NCBI RefSeq assembly: GCF_965137335.1
Contig: NZ_CBCRZD010000007.1
Source of the DNA: Empedobacter stercoris
GTDB taxonomy: Bacteria; Bacteroidota; Bacteroidia; Flavobacteriales; Weeksellaceae
Direction: 5' to 3' (one strand)
DNA length: 64,000 nucleotides
Below are positions 6,684 to 13,971 of the stretch, piece after piece. The notes under the pieces are model-generated. The model worked only from the letters and a program-made list of their open reading frames with translations. It was not told where the DNA came from and searched no databases. How positions within the stretch are numbered: the first letter of the stretch is position 1; each line of letters begins with the position of its first letter. Position numbers and translations under genes: made by a program.

Positions 6684-7817
6684 ATGAAAAAAGTACTTTT
6701 TATAGATAGAGACGGAACCCTAATTCTAGAACCAGCCGACTACCAAGTGGACAGCTTTGAGAAGTTAGAATTCTATCCAGAAACATTTACTTATTTAGGG
6801 AAAATTGCCAAAGAATTGGATTACGAATTAGCGATGGTAACGAACCAAGATGGTTTAGGAACGCCAGCAAATCCAGAAGAATTATTTTGGCCGATTCAGA
6901 ATTTCGTAGTAAAAGCATTTGAAAACGAAGGAGTAAAATTTTCAGCAATTTTCATCGATAAAACTTTTGCACACGAAAATGCACCGACACGTAAACCTGG
7001 TACGGCGATGTTAACCAAATACATCAATAATCCGGAATACGATTTAGTGAATTCTTTTGTGATTGGTGACCGTATTACGGATGTGAAATTAGCTCAGAAT
7101 TTAGGAGCAAAAGGAATTTTTATTGCAAATGACGAAGCATTAGGAGCAGACGAAATCAACAATAACGAGGATTTAAACGAAGCGATTGCATTAAAAACAA
7201 CATCGTGGAAAGAAATTTACGAATTCTTAAAATTACAAAATCGTACGGCTTCTATTGTTCGTAACACAAACGAAACAAAGATTAAAATCGATTTAAACTT
7301 AGACGGAACAGGGAAATCAGATATTTCGACTGGAATCCACTTTTTCGATCATATGTTAGATCAAATTGCACGTCACGGACAAATGGATTTAGTGATTAAA
7401 GTGGACGGTGATTTAGAAGTGGATGAGCACCATACAATTGAAGATACTGCCATTGCGTTAGGAGAAGTTTTCGCCCAAGCTTTAGGTAATAAATTAGGCA
7501 TCGAACGTTACGGATTCACATTGCCAATGGACGATTGTTTAGCGCAAGCAGCAATTGATTTTGGTGGAAGAAACTGGTTGGTTTGGGAAGCGGAATTTAA
7601 ACGCGAAATGATTGGTCAAATGCCAACAGAAATGTTCTATCACTTCTTTAAATCGTTTACAGATGGTGCAAAATCGAACTTAAATATCAAAGCGGAAGGA
7701 ACAAACGAACACCACAAAATCGAAGCGATTTTTAAAGCGTTTGCGAAAGCGATTAAAGTGGCGGTAAAACGCGATCCAGAAAAAATGATTTTACCATCAA
7801 CAAAAGGACTTTTGTAA
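6684..7817 (+). CDS. hisB: Bifunctional histidinol-phosphatase / imidazoleglycerol-phosphate dehydratase HisB
   Basis: Catalyses dehydration of imidazole-glycerol phosphate and dephosphorylation of histidinol phosphate. An N-terminal HAD phosphatase (about 1-165) has D-R-D-G-T (8-12) and G-D-R-I-T-D-V near 135-141. A linker leads to the dehydratase domain (about 185-377) with manganese-binding H-F-F-D-H, D-E-H-H-T-I-E-D and N-E-H-H-K-I-E motifs. Total 377 residues is the usual fused length. The cysteine zinc loop of the E. coli phosphatase domain is replaced by F-A-H-E-N-A-P-T-R-K-P, with no cysteines. Confidence 0.97.
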   Translation: MKKVLFIDRDGTLILEPADYQVDSFEKLEFYPETFTYLGKIAKELDYELAMVTNQDGLGTPANPEELFWPIQNFVVKAFENEGVKFSAIFIDKTFAHENAPTRKPGTAMLTKYINNPEYDLVNSFVIGDRITDVKLAQNLGAKGIFIANDEALGADEINNNEDLNEAIALKTTSWKEIYEFLKLQNRTASIVRNTNETKIKIDLNLDGTGKSDISTGIHFFDHMLDQIARHGQMDLVIKVDGDLEVDEHHTIEDTAIALGEVFAQALGNKLGIERYGFTLPMDDCLAQAAIDFGGRNWLVWEAEFKREMIGQMPTEMFYHFFKSFTDGAKSNLNIKAEGTNEHHKIEAIFKAFAKAIKVAVKRDPEKMILPSTKGLL

Positions 7818-7943
7818 TAGTTTTTAAATTGTAAAGTTATGAAGTGATAAAGTTATTTGTTGATTTAGGACTTAAAATCTAACCACTATTTAACTTACAA
7901 ACATTATCACTTATCAACATAAAAACTTAACCACTCAAATAAT
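7818..7943 (+). repeat. his intergenic repeat spacer 5 (hisB-hisH)
   Basis: The clearest inverted arrangement: AAGTGATAA (7842-7850) is the exact reverse complement of TTATCACTT (7914-7922), within longer imperfect arms of AAAGTTAT and AACTTA words. No ORF. Confidence 0.78.
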
Positions 7944-8522
7944 ATGATAGCAATAGTAAAATATAACGCAGGAAATGTAAAATCGGTTTACAATGCGGTA
8001 ACTCGTTTGGGTTACGAAGCGGTAATTACAGACGATTTCGAAACCTTGAAAAATGCAGATAAAGTCATTTTTCCTGGTGTGGGAGAAGCGAGTTCGGCCA
8101 TGACTTATCTAAAAGAAAAAGGGTTAGACGAAGTCATCAAAAACTTAAAACAACCCACTTTAGGAATTTGTTTAGGTCAGCAATTGATGTGTGCTTTTTC
8201 AGAAGAAGGAAATACAGAGTGTTTAGGAATTTTTCCCATTCAAGTGAAATTATTTCCATCAACGGAAATCGTTCCACATATGGGATGGAATACCATTTAC
8301 GATTTAAAAACATCTTTATACAACGGAATCGAAGAAAACTCGGACATCTATTGTGTTCACAGTTTTTATTGTGAGAATTCAGAATATACGATTGCGAAAA
8401 CCAACTATATTCTAGAATATTCAGCGGCTTTAAATAAAGATAATTTTTACGCGACTCAATTTCATCCAGAAAAATCAGCTGGAATTGGAGAACAAATTTT
8501 AAAGAACTTTTTGTCTTTATAG
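7944..8522 (+). CDS. hisH: Imidazole glycerol phosphate synthase glutaminase subunit HisH
   Basis: Class I glutamine amidotransferase that makes ammonia and channels it to HisF. The nucleophile Cys76 lies in G-I-C-L-G-Q-Q, and the His/Glu of the triad are in H-P-E-K-S (H174, E176). The oxyanion strand P-G-V-G-E is at 44-48. Length 192 is normal. Encoded two genes upstream of its partner hisF, with hisA between them, as in other bacterial his operons. Confidence 0.97.
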   Translation: MIAIVKYNAGNVKSVYNAVTRLGYEAVITDDFETLKNADKVIFPGVGEASSAMTYLKEKGLDEVIKNLKQPTLGICLGQQLMCAFSEEGNTECLGIFPIQVKLFPSTEIVPHMGWNTIYDLKTSLYNGIEENSDIYCVHSFYCENSEYTIAKTNYILEYSAALNKDNFYATQFHPEKSAGIGEQILKNFLSL

Positions 8523-8719
8523 TTTGTCAGTTATGAAGTGATAAGGTTATTAAGTTGTAAAATTTTATGTTCAAAAGTTAATCCCCATTAATTGAAGAAC
8601 ACAATAACTGAAACACTTAAAAACACAATAACTGAAACACTTACAAACATAATAACTTAAACACTTAAAAACATAATAACTGAAACACTTAAAAACATAA
8701 ACACTTAAAATTTAAAGAA
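8523..8719 (+). repeat. his intergenic repeat spacer 6 (hisH-hisA)
   Basis: Starts with AGTTATGAAGTGATAAGG and TTATTAAGTTG words and then becomes an ordered array of 24-base tandem units (see 8600-8710). No ORF. The 5' arm is approximately complementary to the array. Confidence 0.78.
8600..8710 (+). repeat. 24-base tandem repeat, about 4.6 copies
   Basis: Four full units at 8600-8623, 8624-8647, 8648-8671 and 8672-8695, and a shortened fifth to 8710. Each runs CAyAATAACTkAAACACTTA followed by mAAA, with only one to three differences between copies. There are no unique spacers, so it is not CRISPR. It is a homogenised part of the his repeats. Confidence 0.9.
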
Positions 8720-9436
8720 ATGAGAATCATCCCAGCTATAGATATTATCGACGGAAAATGCGTTCGTTTATCTCAAGGCGATTACGATACAAAAAAAATA
8801 TACAACGAAAACCCATTAGAAGTGGCGAAAGAATTCGAGGATTACGGAATCGAATATTTACACTTAGTGGATTTAGATGGAGCCAAATCAAAGCAAATCA
8901 TCAACTATAAAACATTAGAATTAATTGCTTCTAAAACCAATTTAAAAGTGGATTTTGGTGGTGGAATTAAAGCTAATGATGATATCAGAATTGCTTTTGA
9001 ATGTGGTGCGAATCAAATTACAGGTGGAAGTATTGCCGTTCAAAATCCGACGTTATTTCAAGAATGGATTGCGCAATACGGAAGCGAAAAAATCATTTTA
9101 GGAGCAGATGCTAAAGATCGTAAAATTGCGACGCACGGTTGGTTAGAAACTTCTGAATTAGATGTAATTGATTTTATCCAAGAATACAAAGCAAAAGGAA
9201 TTGATTATGTAATTTGTACAGACATTGCAAAAGATGGAATGTTACAAGGAACTTCAAACGAATTGTATGCAGAAATTTTAGCTGCTGCAGACGTAAAATT
9301 AATTGCTTCGGGTGGAGTTGCTTCCATCGACGATTTAATTAAAGTAAAAGAATTAGGTTGCGAAGGAGCGATTTTAGGAAAGGCAATTTACGAAGGTCGT
9401 ATTCAGTTAAAGGATTTGGTACAGTTTATCGGTTAG
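8720..9436 (+). CDS. hisA: ProFAR isomerase HisA
   Basis: TIM-barrel isomerase that opens the ribose of ProFAR in an Amadori rearrangement to PRFAR. The first strand has I-I-P-A-I-D-I-I-D-G-K (3-13) with catalytic Asp8. The second half carries C-T-D-I-A-K-D-G and the phosphate-binding I-A-S-G-G-V and G-A-I-L-G-K-A-I-Y loops. Length 238 is normal. The internal half-barrel likeness to HisF is visible. Confidence 0.97.
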   Translation: MRIIPAIDIIDGKCVRLSQGDYDTKKIYNENPLEVAKEFEDYGIEYLHLVDLDGAKSKQIINYKTLELIASKTNLKVDFGGGIKANDDIRIAFECGANQITGGSIAVQNPTLFQEWIAQYGSEKIILGADAKDRKIATHGWLETSELDVIDFIQEYKAKGIDYVICTDIAKDGMLQGTSNELYAEILAAADVKLIASGGVASIDDLIKVKELGCEGAILGKAIYEGRIQLKDLVQFIG

Positions 9437-9553
9437 AAAGTGGTAAAGGGGGTAAGTTGGTAAGTTTTTAGGTTTTGAAACTAAACCACTAAATCACTTA
9501 ATCACCTAGTCACTTAAACACATAAAAACTTAAACACATAAAAACCTTAGAAC
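9437..9553 (+). repeat. his intergenic repeat spacer 7 (hisA-hisF)
   Basis: AAAGTGGTAAAGG, GGTAAGTTGG, TTTTTAGG words in the first 40 bases and AATCACTTAATCACC, ACTTAAACACATAAAAAC words afterwards: the same bipartite inverted design as the other spacers. Here the operon's repeats end, because hisF and hisIE overlap. Confidence 0.75.
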
Positions 9554-10306
9554 GTGTTAAAAAAAAGAATCATCCCCTGTCTCGACATTAAAGATGGAAG
9601 AACAGTAAAAGGAGTTAATTTCGAAGGATTACGCGATGCGGGAGATCCGGTGGAATTAGCCAAGAAATATGTAGAAGAAGGCGCTGACGAATTGGTATTT
9701 TTGGATATTACAGCGACGCTTGAAAAACGCAAAACCTTAGCTGAAATGGTCGAAAAAATTGCGGCAGCGATTAATATTCCATTTACGGTGGGTGGCGGAA
9801 TCAATTCGGTAGAAGATGCTTCGGCTGTAATTCAAGCAGGTGCGGATAAAGTTTCGGTGAATTCTTCTGCGGTGAAAAATCCTCAATTGGTGGCTGATTT
9901 AGCAGCTCGTTTTGGTTCGCAATGTGTAGTCGTTGCAGTGGATACTCGCGACGTCAATGGAACGCAAAAAGTGTTTGTCAGCGGTGGAAAAATTGAAACC
10001 GAGTGGAAAACATTAGATTGGGTAAAGAAAGTGGAAGAACTAGGAGCTGGTGAAATTCTACTAACCTCAATGGATGGTGACGGAACAAAAACAGGTTTCA
10101 AAATAGATATTACAAAAGCGGTGGCTGATGCTGTAAATCTACCGGTGATTGCTTCGGGAGGAGCTGGAAAAATAGAACATTTTACAGAAGTTTTTACCCA
10201 AACAAAAGCAAGTGGCGCTTTGGCTGCAAGTATTTTTCATTTTGGTGAAGTTCCAATACCTATGCTTAAAAATTATTTAAAAGAACAAAATATACCGATA
10301 CGATGA
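9554..10306 (+). CDS. hisF: Imidazole glycerol phosphate synthase cyclase subunit HisF
   Basis: Uses ammonia from HisH to convert PRFAR to imidazole-glycerol phosphate and AICAR. TIM barrel with catalytic D11 (I-P-C-L-D-I-K-D-G) and D130 (V-V-V-A-V-D-T-R). Phosphate loops V-G-G-G-I and I-A-S-G-G-A are visible. The start is a GTG at 9554, since V/M-L-K-K-R-I-I-P is exactly where the family begins and no ATG lies nearby. Length 250. Its TGA overlaps the hisIE ATG in an ATGA, which implies translational coupling. Confidence 0.97.
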   Translation: MLKKRIIPCLDIKDGRTVKGVNFEGLRDAGDPVELAKKYVEEGADELVFLDITATLEKRKTLAEMVEKIAAAINIPFTVGGGINSVEDASAVIQAGADKVSVNSSAVKNPQLVADLAARFGSQCVVVAVDTRDVNGTQKVFVSGGKIETEWKTLDWVKKVEELGAGEILLTSMDGDGTKTGFKIDITKAVADAVNLPVIASGGAGKIEHFTEVFTQTKASGALAASIFHFGEVPIPMLKNYLKEQNIPIR

Positions 10307-10914
10307 ATATCGATTTCACAAAAAGTAATGATGGATTAGTTCCAGTTATTATTCAAAATTACCTAAACAATCAAGTGTTGATGTTAGGTTATATGAACGA
10401 AGAAGCGTTTAACAAAACACAAGAAAGTGGGAAAGTTACTTTCTTCTCACGTTCAAAAAACAGATTATGGACAAAAGGCGAAGAATCGGGAAACTTCCTT
10501 GAAGTAAAATCGATTGCAATTGATTGTGATAACGACACAATTCTAATCAAAGCAAAACCATATGGACCAACGTGTCATACAGGTTCTACAACGTGTTTCA
10601 ACGAAATTTCGAATCGTGGATTTGTTTATGAATTAGAACAAACGATTAACGATCGAATCGATTTAGCAGAAGATAAAGATTCGTACACCTATAAGTTATA
10701 CAATAAAGGAATCAATAAAGTGGCGCAGAAAGTCGGAGAAGAAGCCGTAGAAATTGTTATCGAAGCGAAAGACAATAACGACGATTTATTCTTAGGTGAA
10801 GCGGCCGATTTAATGTATCACTATTTAATCCTGCTAAAAGCGAAAGGATTCAAATTAGAAGACGTGGAAAACGTTTTAAAATCAAGAGAAAATGGTCCAA
10901 GAAGACCGGAATAA
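10303..10914 (+). CDS. hisI: Bifunctional PRA-CH / PRA-PH enzyme HisIE
   Basis: Fusion catalysing steps two and three: pyrophosphate removal from PR-ATP (C-terminal domain, about 110-203, with E-E-A-V-E-I-V-I) and opening of the PR-AMP ring (N-terminal domain, 1-105). Metal ligands of the cyclohydrolase are visible as D-C-D-N-D (74-78) and C91, C98 in C-H-T-G-S-T-T-C. It is the last gene of the operon and overlaps hisF by four bases. Confidence 0.97.
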   Translation: MNIDFTKSNDGLVPVIIQNYLNNQVLMLGYMNEEAFNKTQESGKVTFFSRSKNRLWTKGEESGNFLEVKSIAIDCDNDTILIKAKPYGPTCHTGSTTCFNEISNRGFVYELEQTINDRIDLAEDKDSYTYKLYNKGINKVAQKVGEEAVEIVIEAKDNNDDLFLGEAADLMYHYLILLKAKGFKLEDVENVLKSRENGPRRPE

Positions 10915-10918
10915 ATTA

Positions 10919-10952
10919 GAAAAAACCTCATCTATCAGGATGAGGTTTTTTT
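10919..10952. terminator. his operon terminator, bidirectional
   Basis: CCTCATC (10926-10932) pairs with GATGAGG (10939-10945), extended by A/T runs on both sides. It ends the his operon and, read on the minus strand, the DUF2490 gene whose stop lies at 10951-10953. Confidence 0.9.
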
Positions 10953-11718
10953 ATGAAAATATTTTGAATGGATTTTCCCATGTAATATCTATGGAAGCAT
11001 AATGTGTACTATGCGTAGCATTTTTTTCAATTAAATTATTCATATATCCTAAACTGATAGCCAACGGAGTGTACTGTGGTCTAAAAGTATAAAATAAGGT
11101 AAAACGTGATTCTTTATATTTAAAACGACTCCATTCCTTAGATAAATTATGTTTACTCGTTGCAAACAGAATTTCTGCACCTCCTGTAATCGTATGATGA
11201 TTTTCTGAATCAATCGGAACTGAAATTTGTGATTTTAAACGAGAACGCAATTGTATAGGTTCATCTGTATTTTTCCAGTGATGATCGACAAATTTACGAG
11301 CTTCTTGTCGTACCGTTTGTGTTAATTTGACTTTCCCTATTGAAGTAGAATACGCCACACGTCCATAAATTCTCATTTCATTTTGTGTCGAAATGTTTTC
11401 GATATCATCATCCATCGAATATTCCATTTGTTTACGATAACTTAAGGCATAAGACACTTTCCAATGTTTATCCAATTGGTGATAAAGTTCTTGATTTATC
11501 ACAATGATTGCTGGCTTTGATGTAATGTTGTAATTCTCTTCATCACTCTTTAATCCTAATCCAACATACGTCATTGATTCTATCTTTTCATTCAGATCTT
11601 GTTTCATTCCTAATGCGAACCAACTTGCACCATTGGTATCGCCCAAACCAGGAGGAGAAACTTGTGCATTGATGCAAATGGAAAAAAGAAGAAAACTTAA
11701 GAATGATAAATATTTCAT
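10951..11718 (-). CDS. DUF2490-like outer-membrane protein
   Basis: About 255 residues from the chosen ATG at 11718, which starts directly on a signal peptide (M-K-Y-L-S-F-L-S-F-L-L-F-S..., cleavage after N-A before Q). A longer frame would begin at 11745 but puts nine hydrophilic residues ahead of the signal. After the signal come alternating strands with aromatic residues (for example S-W-F-A-L-G-M and R-F-T-L-F-Y-T-F-R-P-Q-Y), as in DUF2490 beta-barrel-like proteins of Bacteroidota. The substrate is unknown. Convergent with the his operon. Confidence 0.7.
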   Translation of the reverse strand: MKYLSFLSFLLFSICINAQVSPPGLGDTNGASWFALGMKQDLNEKIESMTYVGLGLKSDEENYNITSKPAIIVINQELYHQLDKHWKVSYALSYRKQMEYSMDDDIENISTQNEMRIYGRVAYSTSIGKVKLTQTVRQEARKFVDHHWKNTDEPIQLRSRLKSQISVPIDSENHHTITGGAEILFATSKHNLSKEWSRFKYKESRFTLFYTFRPQYTPLAISLGYMNNLIEKNATHSTHYASIDITWENPFKIFS

Positions 11719-11880
11719 GGTAGTCGTTTGAATATGATACGTCAAAAGTAAAATGCAAATCTGTAACGAAATAGGAATTCTTTACTTATTTGAATAAAAA
11801 CTTACATTTTTACTAAAAACACATCCATTCAATTCATGTTGAAGAGGATTCAATTATAAATTCCCCAAATTCATTTTAAT

Positions 11881-11895
11881 GATAATGATATTTAG
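11881..11895 (+). promoter_or_regulatory. Possible Fur-like half site
   Basis: The sequence TGATAATGATATTTA (11880-11894) contains a perfect TGATAAT Fur heptamer followed by a poor second half (four of seven). It lies about 110 bases upstream of the ankyrin/DUF2271/PepSY/ApbE genes. The region is AT-rich, so chance matches are likely. Confidence 0.25.
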
Positions 11896-11947
11896 CACCT
11901 TCACATAATTTTAATTTTAAAATTTAGAATTATTATAAATAAAGTCT

Positions 11948-11955
11948 TACTTTTG
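11948..11955 (+). promoter_or_regulatory. -7 box of the ankyrin-DUF2271-PepSY operon
   Basis: TACTTTTG fits the TAnnTTTG consensus and lies 51 bases before the ankyrin ATG. I could not find a clear -33 TTTG at 19 bases. Confidence 0.5.
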
Positions 11956-12006
11956 ACATCAAATTAAAATTGGTCTAAATAATAATAGATAAGATAAACG
12001 CTAGAT

Positions 12007-13470
12007 ATGAAAAAGTTATTCATCACAGTTGCCGTATTAATCGCTTCTTTTTTACAAGCGCAAACCAACACTTTAATGGATGCAGGTTTTTGGAAAAACA
12101 AACCATCAGTTGAAACTGTAAAAGCAGAAATTGGAAAAGGAAACAGTCCTTCGCAGCAAAATGCAGGATTTTTTGATCCTGTGGTGATAGCGATAAATAA
12201 TAAAGCAGATTTTGATGTTTTAAAATTTTTAATTGAACAAGATGGAAATGCAGTGGATAAAAAAACACACCATTCTCGCATTTATTTGCAATGGGCTGCT
12301 GCAGCTGGAAATCTTGAATTAGTCAATTATTTAATCGCAAAAGGTTCTGATGTTCACTACAAAGACAGCCACGGTGATGATGTGATTACATACGCAGCAA
12401 GTGCTGGAAACAAGAATTTAGCGGTTTATGATGCCTTAATCAAAGCAGGTGCTAATCCTAAAGTAAAAAACGAGGATGGTACAAACATCATTATGGAGTC
12501 TATCGCAAATGATACGGATTTAAAAATTGCAGAATACTTTGTTTCTAAAGGTGTTTCATTAACAGAGAAAGATAACTTCGGACGTACAGTAGCTGACTAT
12601 TCTACGAAAGTTGGAAATTTAGAAATCTTAGATTTATTAGCTGCTAAAGGTGTAAAACCTACAGATCAAGCTTTATTCTTCGCAACGCAAGGCTCTAGAA
12701 TGAAAGAAAATGGAGTCGAAGTTTTCAAAACTTTAGTTGAAAAATATAAATTAAATCCAAAAGCTCTAAACCCTCAAGGACAATCATTATTACACGCCTT
12801 ATCTCGTCGTGGAAATTCAGAAATCATCAATTATGTAATTTCGAAAGGAGCTGATGTTAAAGTAGTAGATAAAGCAGGCAACACCGCATTAATGGTGGCT
12901 GCTGCCGGAAAAAACACCGATTTAATCAATTTATTCTTATCAAAATCTAACAATGTTAATGCTGTAAACTCTAATGGAGAATCGGCATTGACAAAGGCGG
13001 TAGCATCTGGAACTCCTGAAATCGTAACTTTATTAATCGATAAAGGTGCAAAAACGGATATCAAGGATAAAGAAGGTAATAATTTAGCATCATATTGGTT
13101 CAATTCTTTCAAACCAAATGATGAATCATTTGCACAAAAACAAGAAATATTAGCAAAAGCGAAGGTAGATTTTAAAGCCACTCAACAAAAAGGTTCGACA
13201 TTATTGCATTTAGCCGTAGATAAAGGTGATAACGCTTTAGTAAAGAAAGCAATTGAATTAGGAGTAAATATTAATGCACAAGACGAAGACGGGAATACAG
13301 CTTTACATAAAGCAGCTTTAATTGCTAAAGATGATCAAATCTTAAAAACTTTAATTGGTGCGGGTGCTCAAAAAAATTTAAAAACAGAATTTGAAGAAAC
13401 AGCTTACGAATTAGCTGCTCAAAACGAATTCTTGAAGAAAAATAATGTATCGATTGACTTCTTAAAATAA
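12007..13470 (+). CDS. Exported ankyrin-repeat protein
   Basis: 487 residues: signal peptide (1-18, ending F-L-Q-A before Q) and then about nine or ten ankyrin repeats, recognisable by G-N-L-E-L-V-N-Y-L-I-A-K-G, A-L-I-K-A-G-A-N, E-I-I-N-Y-V-I-S-K-G-A-D, E-I-V-T-L-L-I-D-K-G-A and T-A-L-H-K-A-A. It should act in the periplasm as a binding scaffold. It is first in a tight operon (8 bases to the DUF2271 gene), so it may bring the electron-transfer proteins together or protect them, but no direct evidence fixes its partner. Not to be confused with an effector: there is no eukaryote-like domain besides ankyrin. Confidence 0.88.
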   Translation: MKKLFITVAVLIASFLQAQTNTLMDAGFWKNKPSVETVKAEIGKGNSPSQQNAGFFDPVVIAINNKADFDVLKFLIEQDGNAVDKKTHHSRIYLQWAAAAGNLELVNYLIAKGSDVHYKDSHGDDVITYAASAGNKNLAVYDALIKAGANPKVKNEDGTNIIMESIANDTDLKIAEYFVSKGVSLTEKDNFGRTVADYSTKVGNLEILDLLAAKGVKPTDQALFFATQGSRMKENGVEVFKTLVEKYKLNPKALNPQGQSLLHALSRRGNSEIINYVISKGADVKVVDKAGNTALMVAAAGKNTDLINLFLSKSNNVNAVNSNGESALTKAVASGTPEIVTLLIDKGAKTDIKDKEGNNLASYWFNSFKPNDESFAQKQEILAKAKVDFKATQQKGSTLLHLAVDKGDNALVKKAIELGVNINAQDEDGNTALHKAALIAKDDQILKTLIGAGAQKNLKTEFEETAYELAAQNEFLKKNNVSIDFLK

Positions 13471-13478
13471 TACAGAAA

Positions 13479-13970
13479 ATGAAATTTAACGTCATAAAAA
13501 AATTATTCAGCGTCGTAGTTATTCTAATGGCTACTGCCACTTTCGCTCAAACAACGAAGTATAAAACAATGATCCAGATGGAGAATTATACAGGTAAGGA
13601 AGCTTACATTGTAATTTCTTTGATTAATCCAAAAGGACAATACGAGAAAACGTTAGGAGTTTTAGGAAAAGATAATGAATGGTATAACACATTAAAAGAG
13701 TGGGATAAATTCAATAAAAAGAAAAAAGAAAAATTAAACGGAATTACAGGAGCTTCTGTGGCAGGTGGCGCAAGAGCAACACGTGTGATCGAATTTGATA
13801 CAGCGAAATTAAATAAAGGGTATAAAATCCGTTTTGAATCTGCTGTTGAAACACAAAAGTACGTGGTAAAAGATGCTGAAATTGCATTAACATCTGCGGC
13901 ATTAGACAATAAAGCAGGAATTAAAGGAACAGAATACATTAAAGCCGTACGTTTTATTAAAGTTCAGTAA
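13479..13970 (+). CDS. DUF2271 periplasmic protein with a flavinylation-like motif
   Basis: 163 residues with signal peptide (1-23, ...T-F-A before Q). The core matches DUF2271 proteins: Y-I-V-I-S-L-I-N-P-K-G-Q-Y (43-55), then L-G-V-L-G-K-D. At 87-93 it has N-G-I-T-G-A-S, close to the (D/N)GxTGA(T/S) site that ApbE modifies with FMN; S93 would carry the flavin. A PepSY flavoreductase gene follows after one base and apbE comes next, the expected partners. Family call is good; covalent flavin is inferred. Confidence 0.8.
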   Translation: MKFNVIKKLFSVVVILMATATFAQTTKYKTMIQMENYTGKEAYIVISLINPKGQYEKTLGVLGKDNEWYNTLKEWDKFNKKKKEKLNGITGASVAGGARATRVIEFDTAKLNKGYKIRFESAVETQKYVVKDAEIALTSAALDNKAGIKGTEYIKAVRFIKVQ

Positions 13971-13971
13971 A

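Noticed and set aside
3493..9553. CRISPR array within the his operon repeats
   Set aside because: The repeats are short low-complexity words or back-to-back 24-base units with no unique spacers, and no cas genes are in the window.
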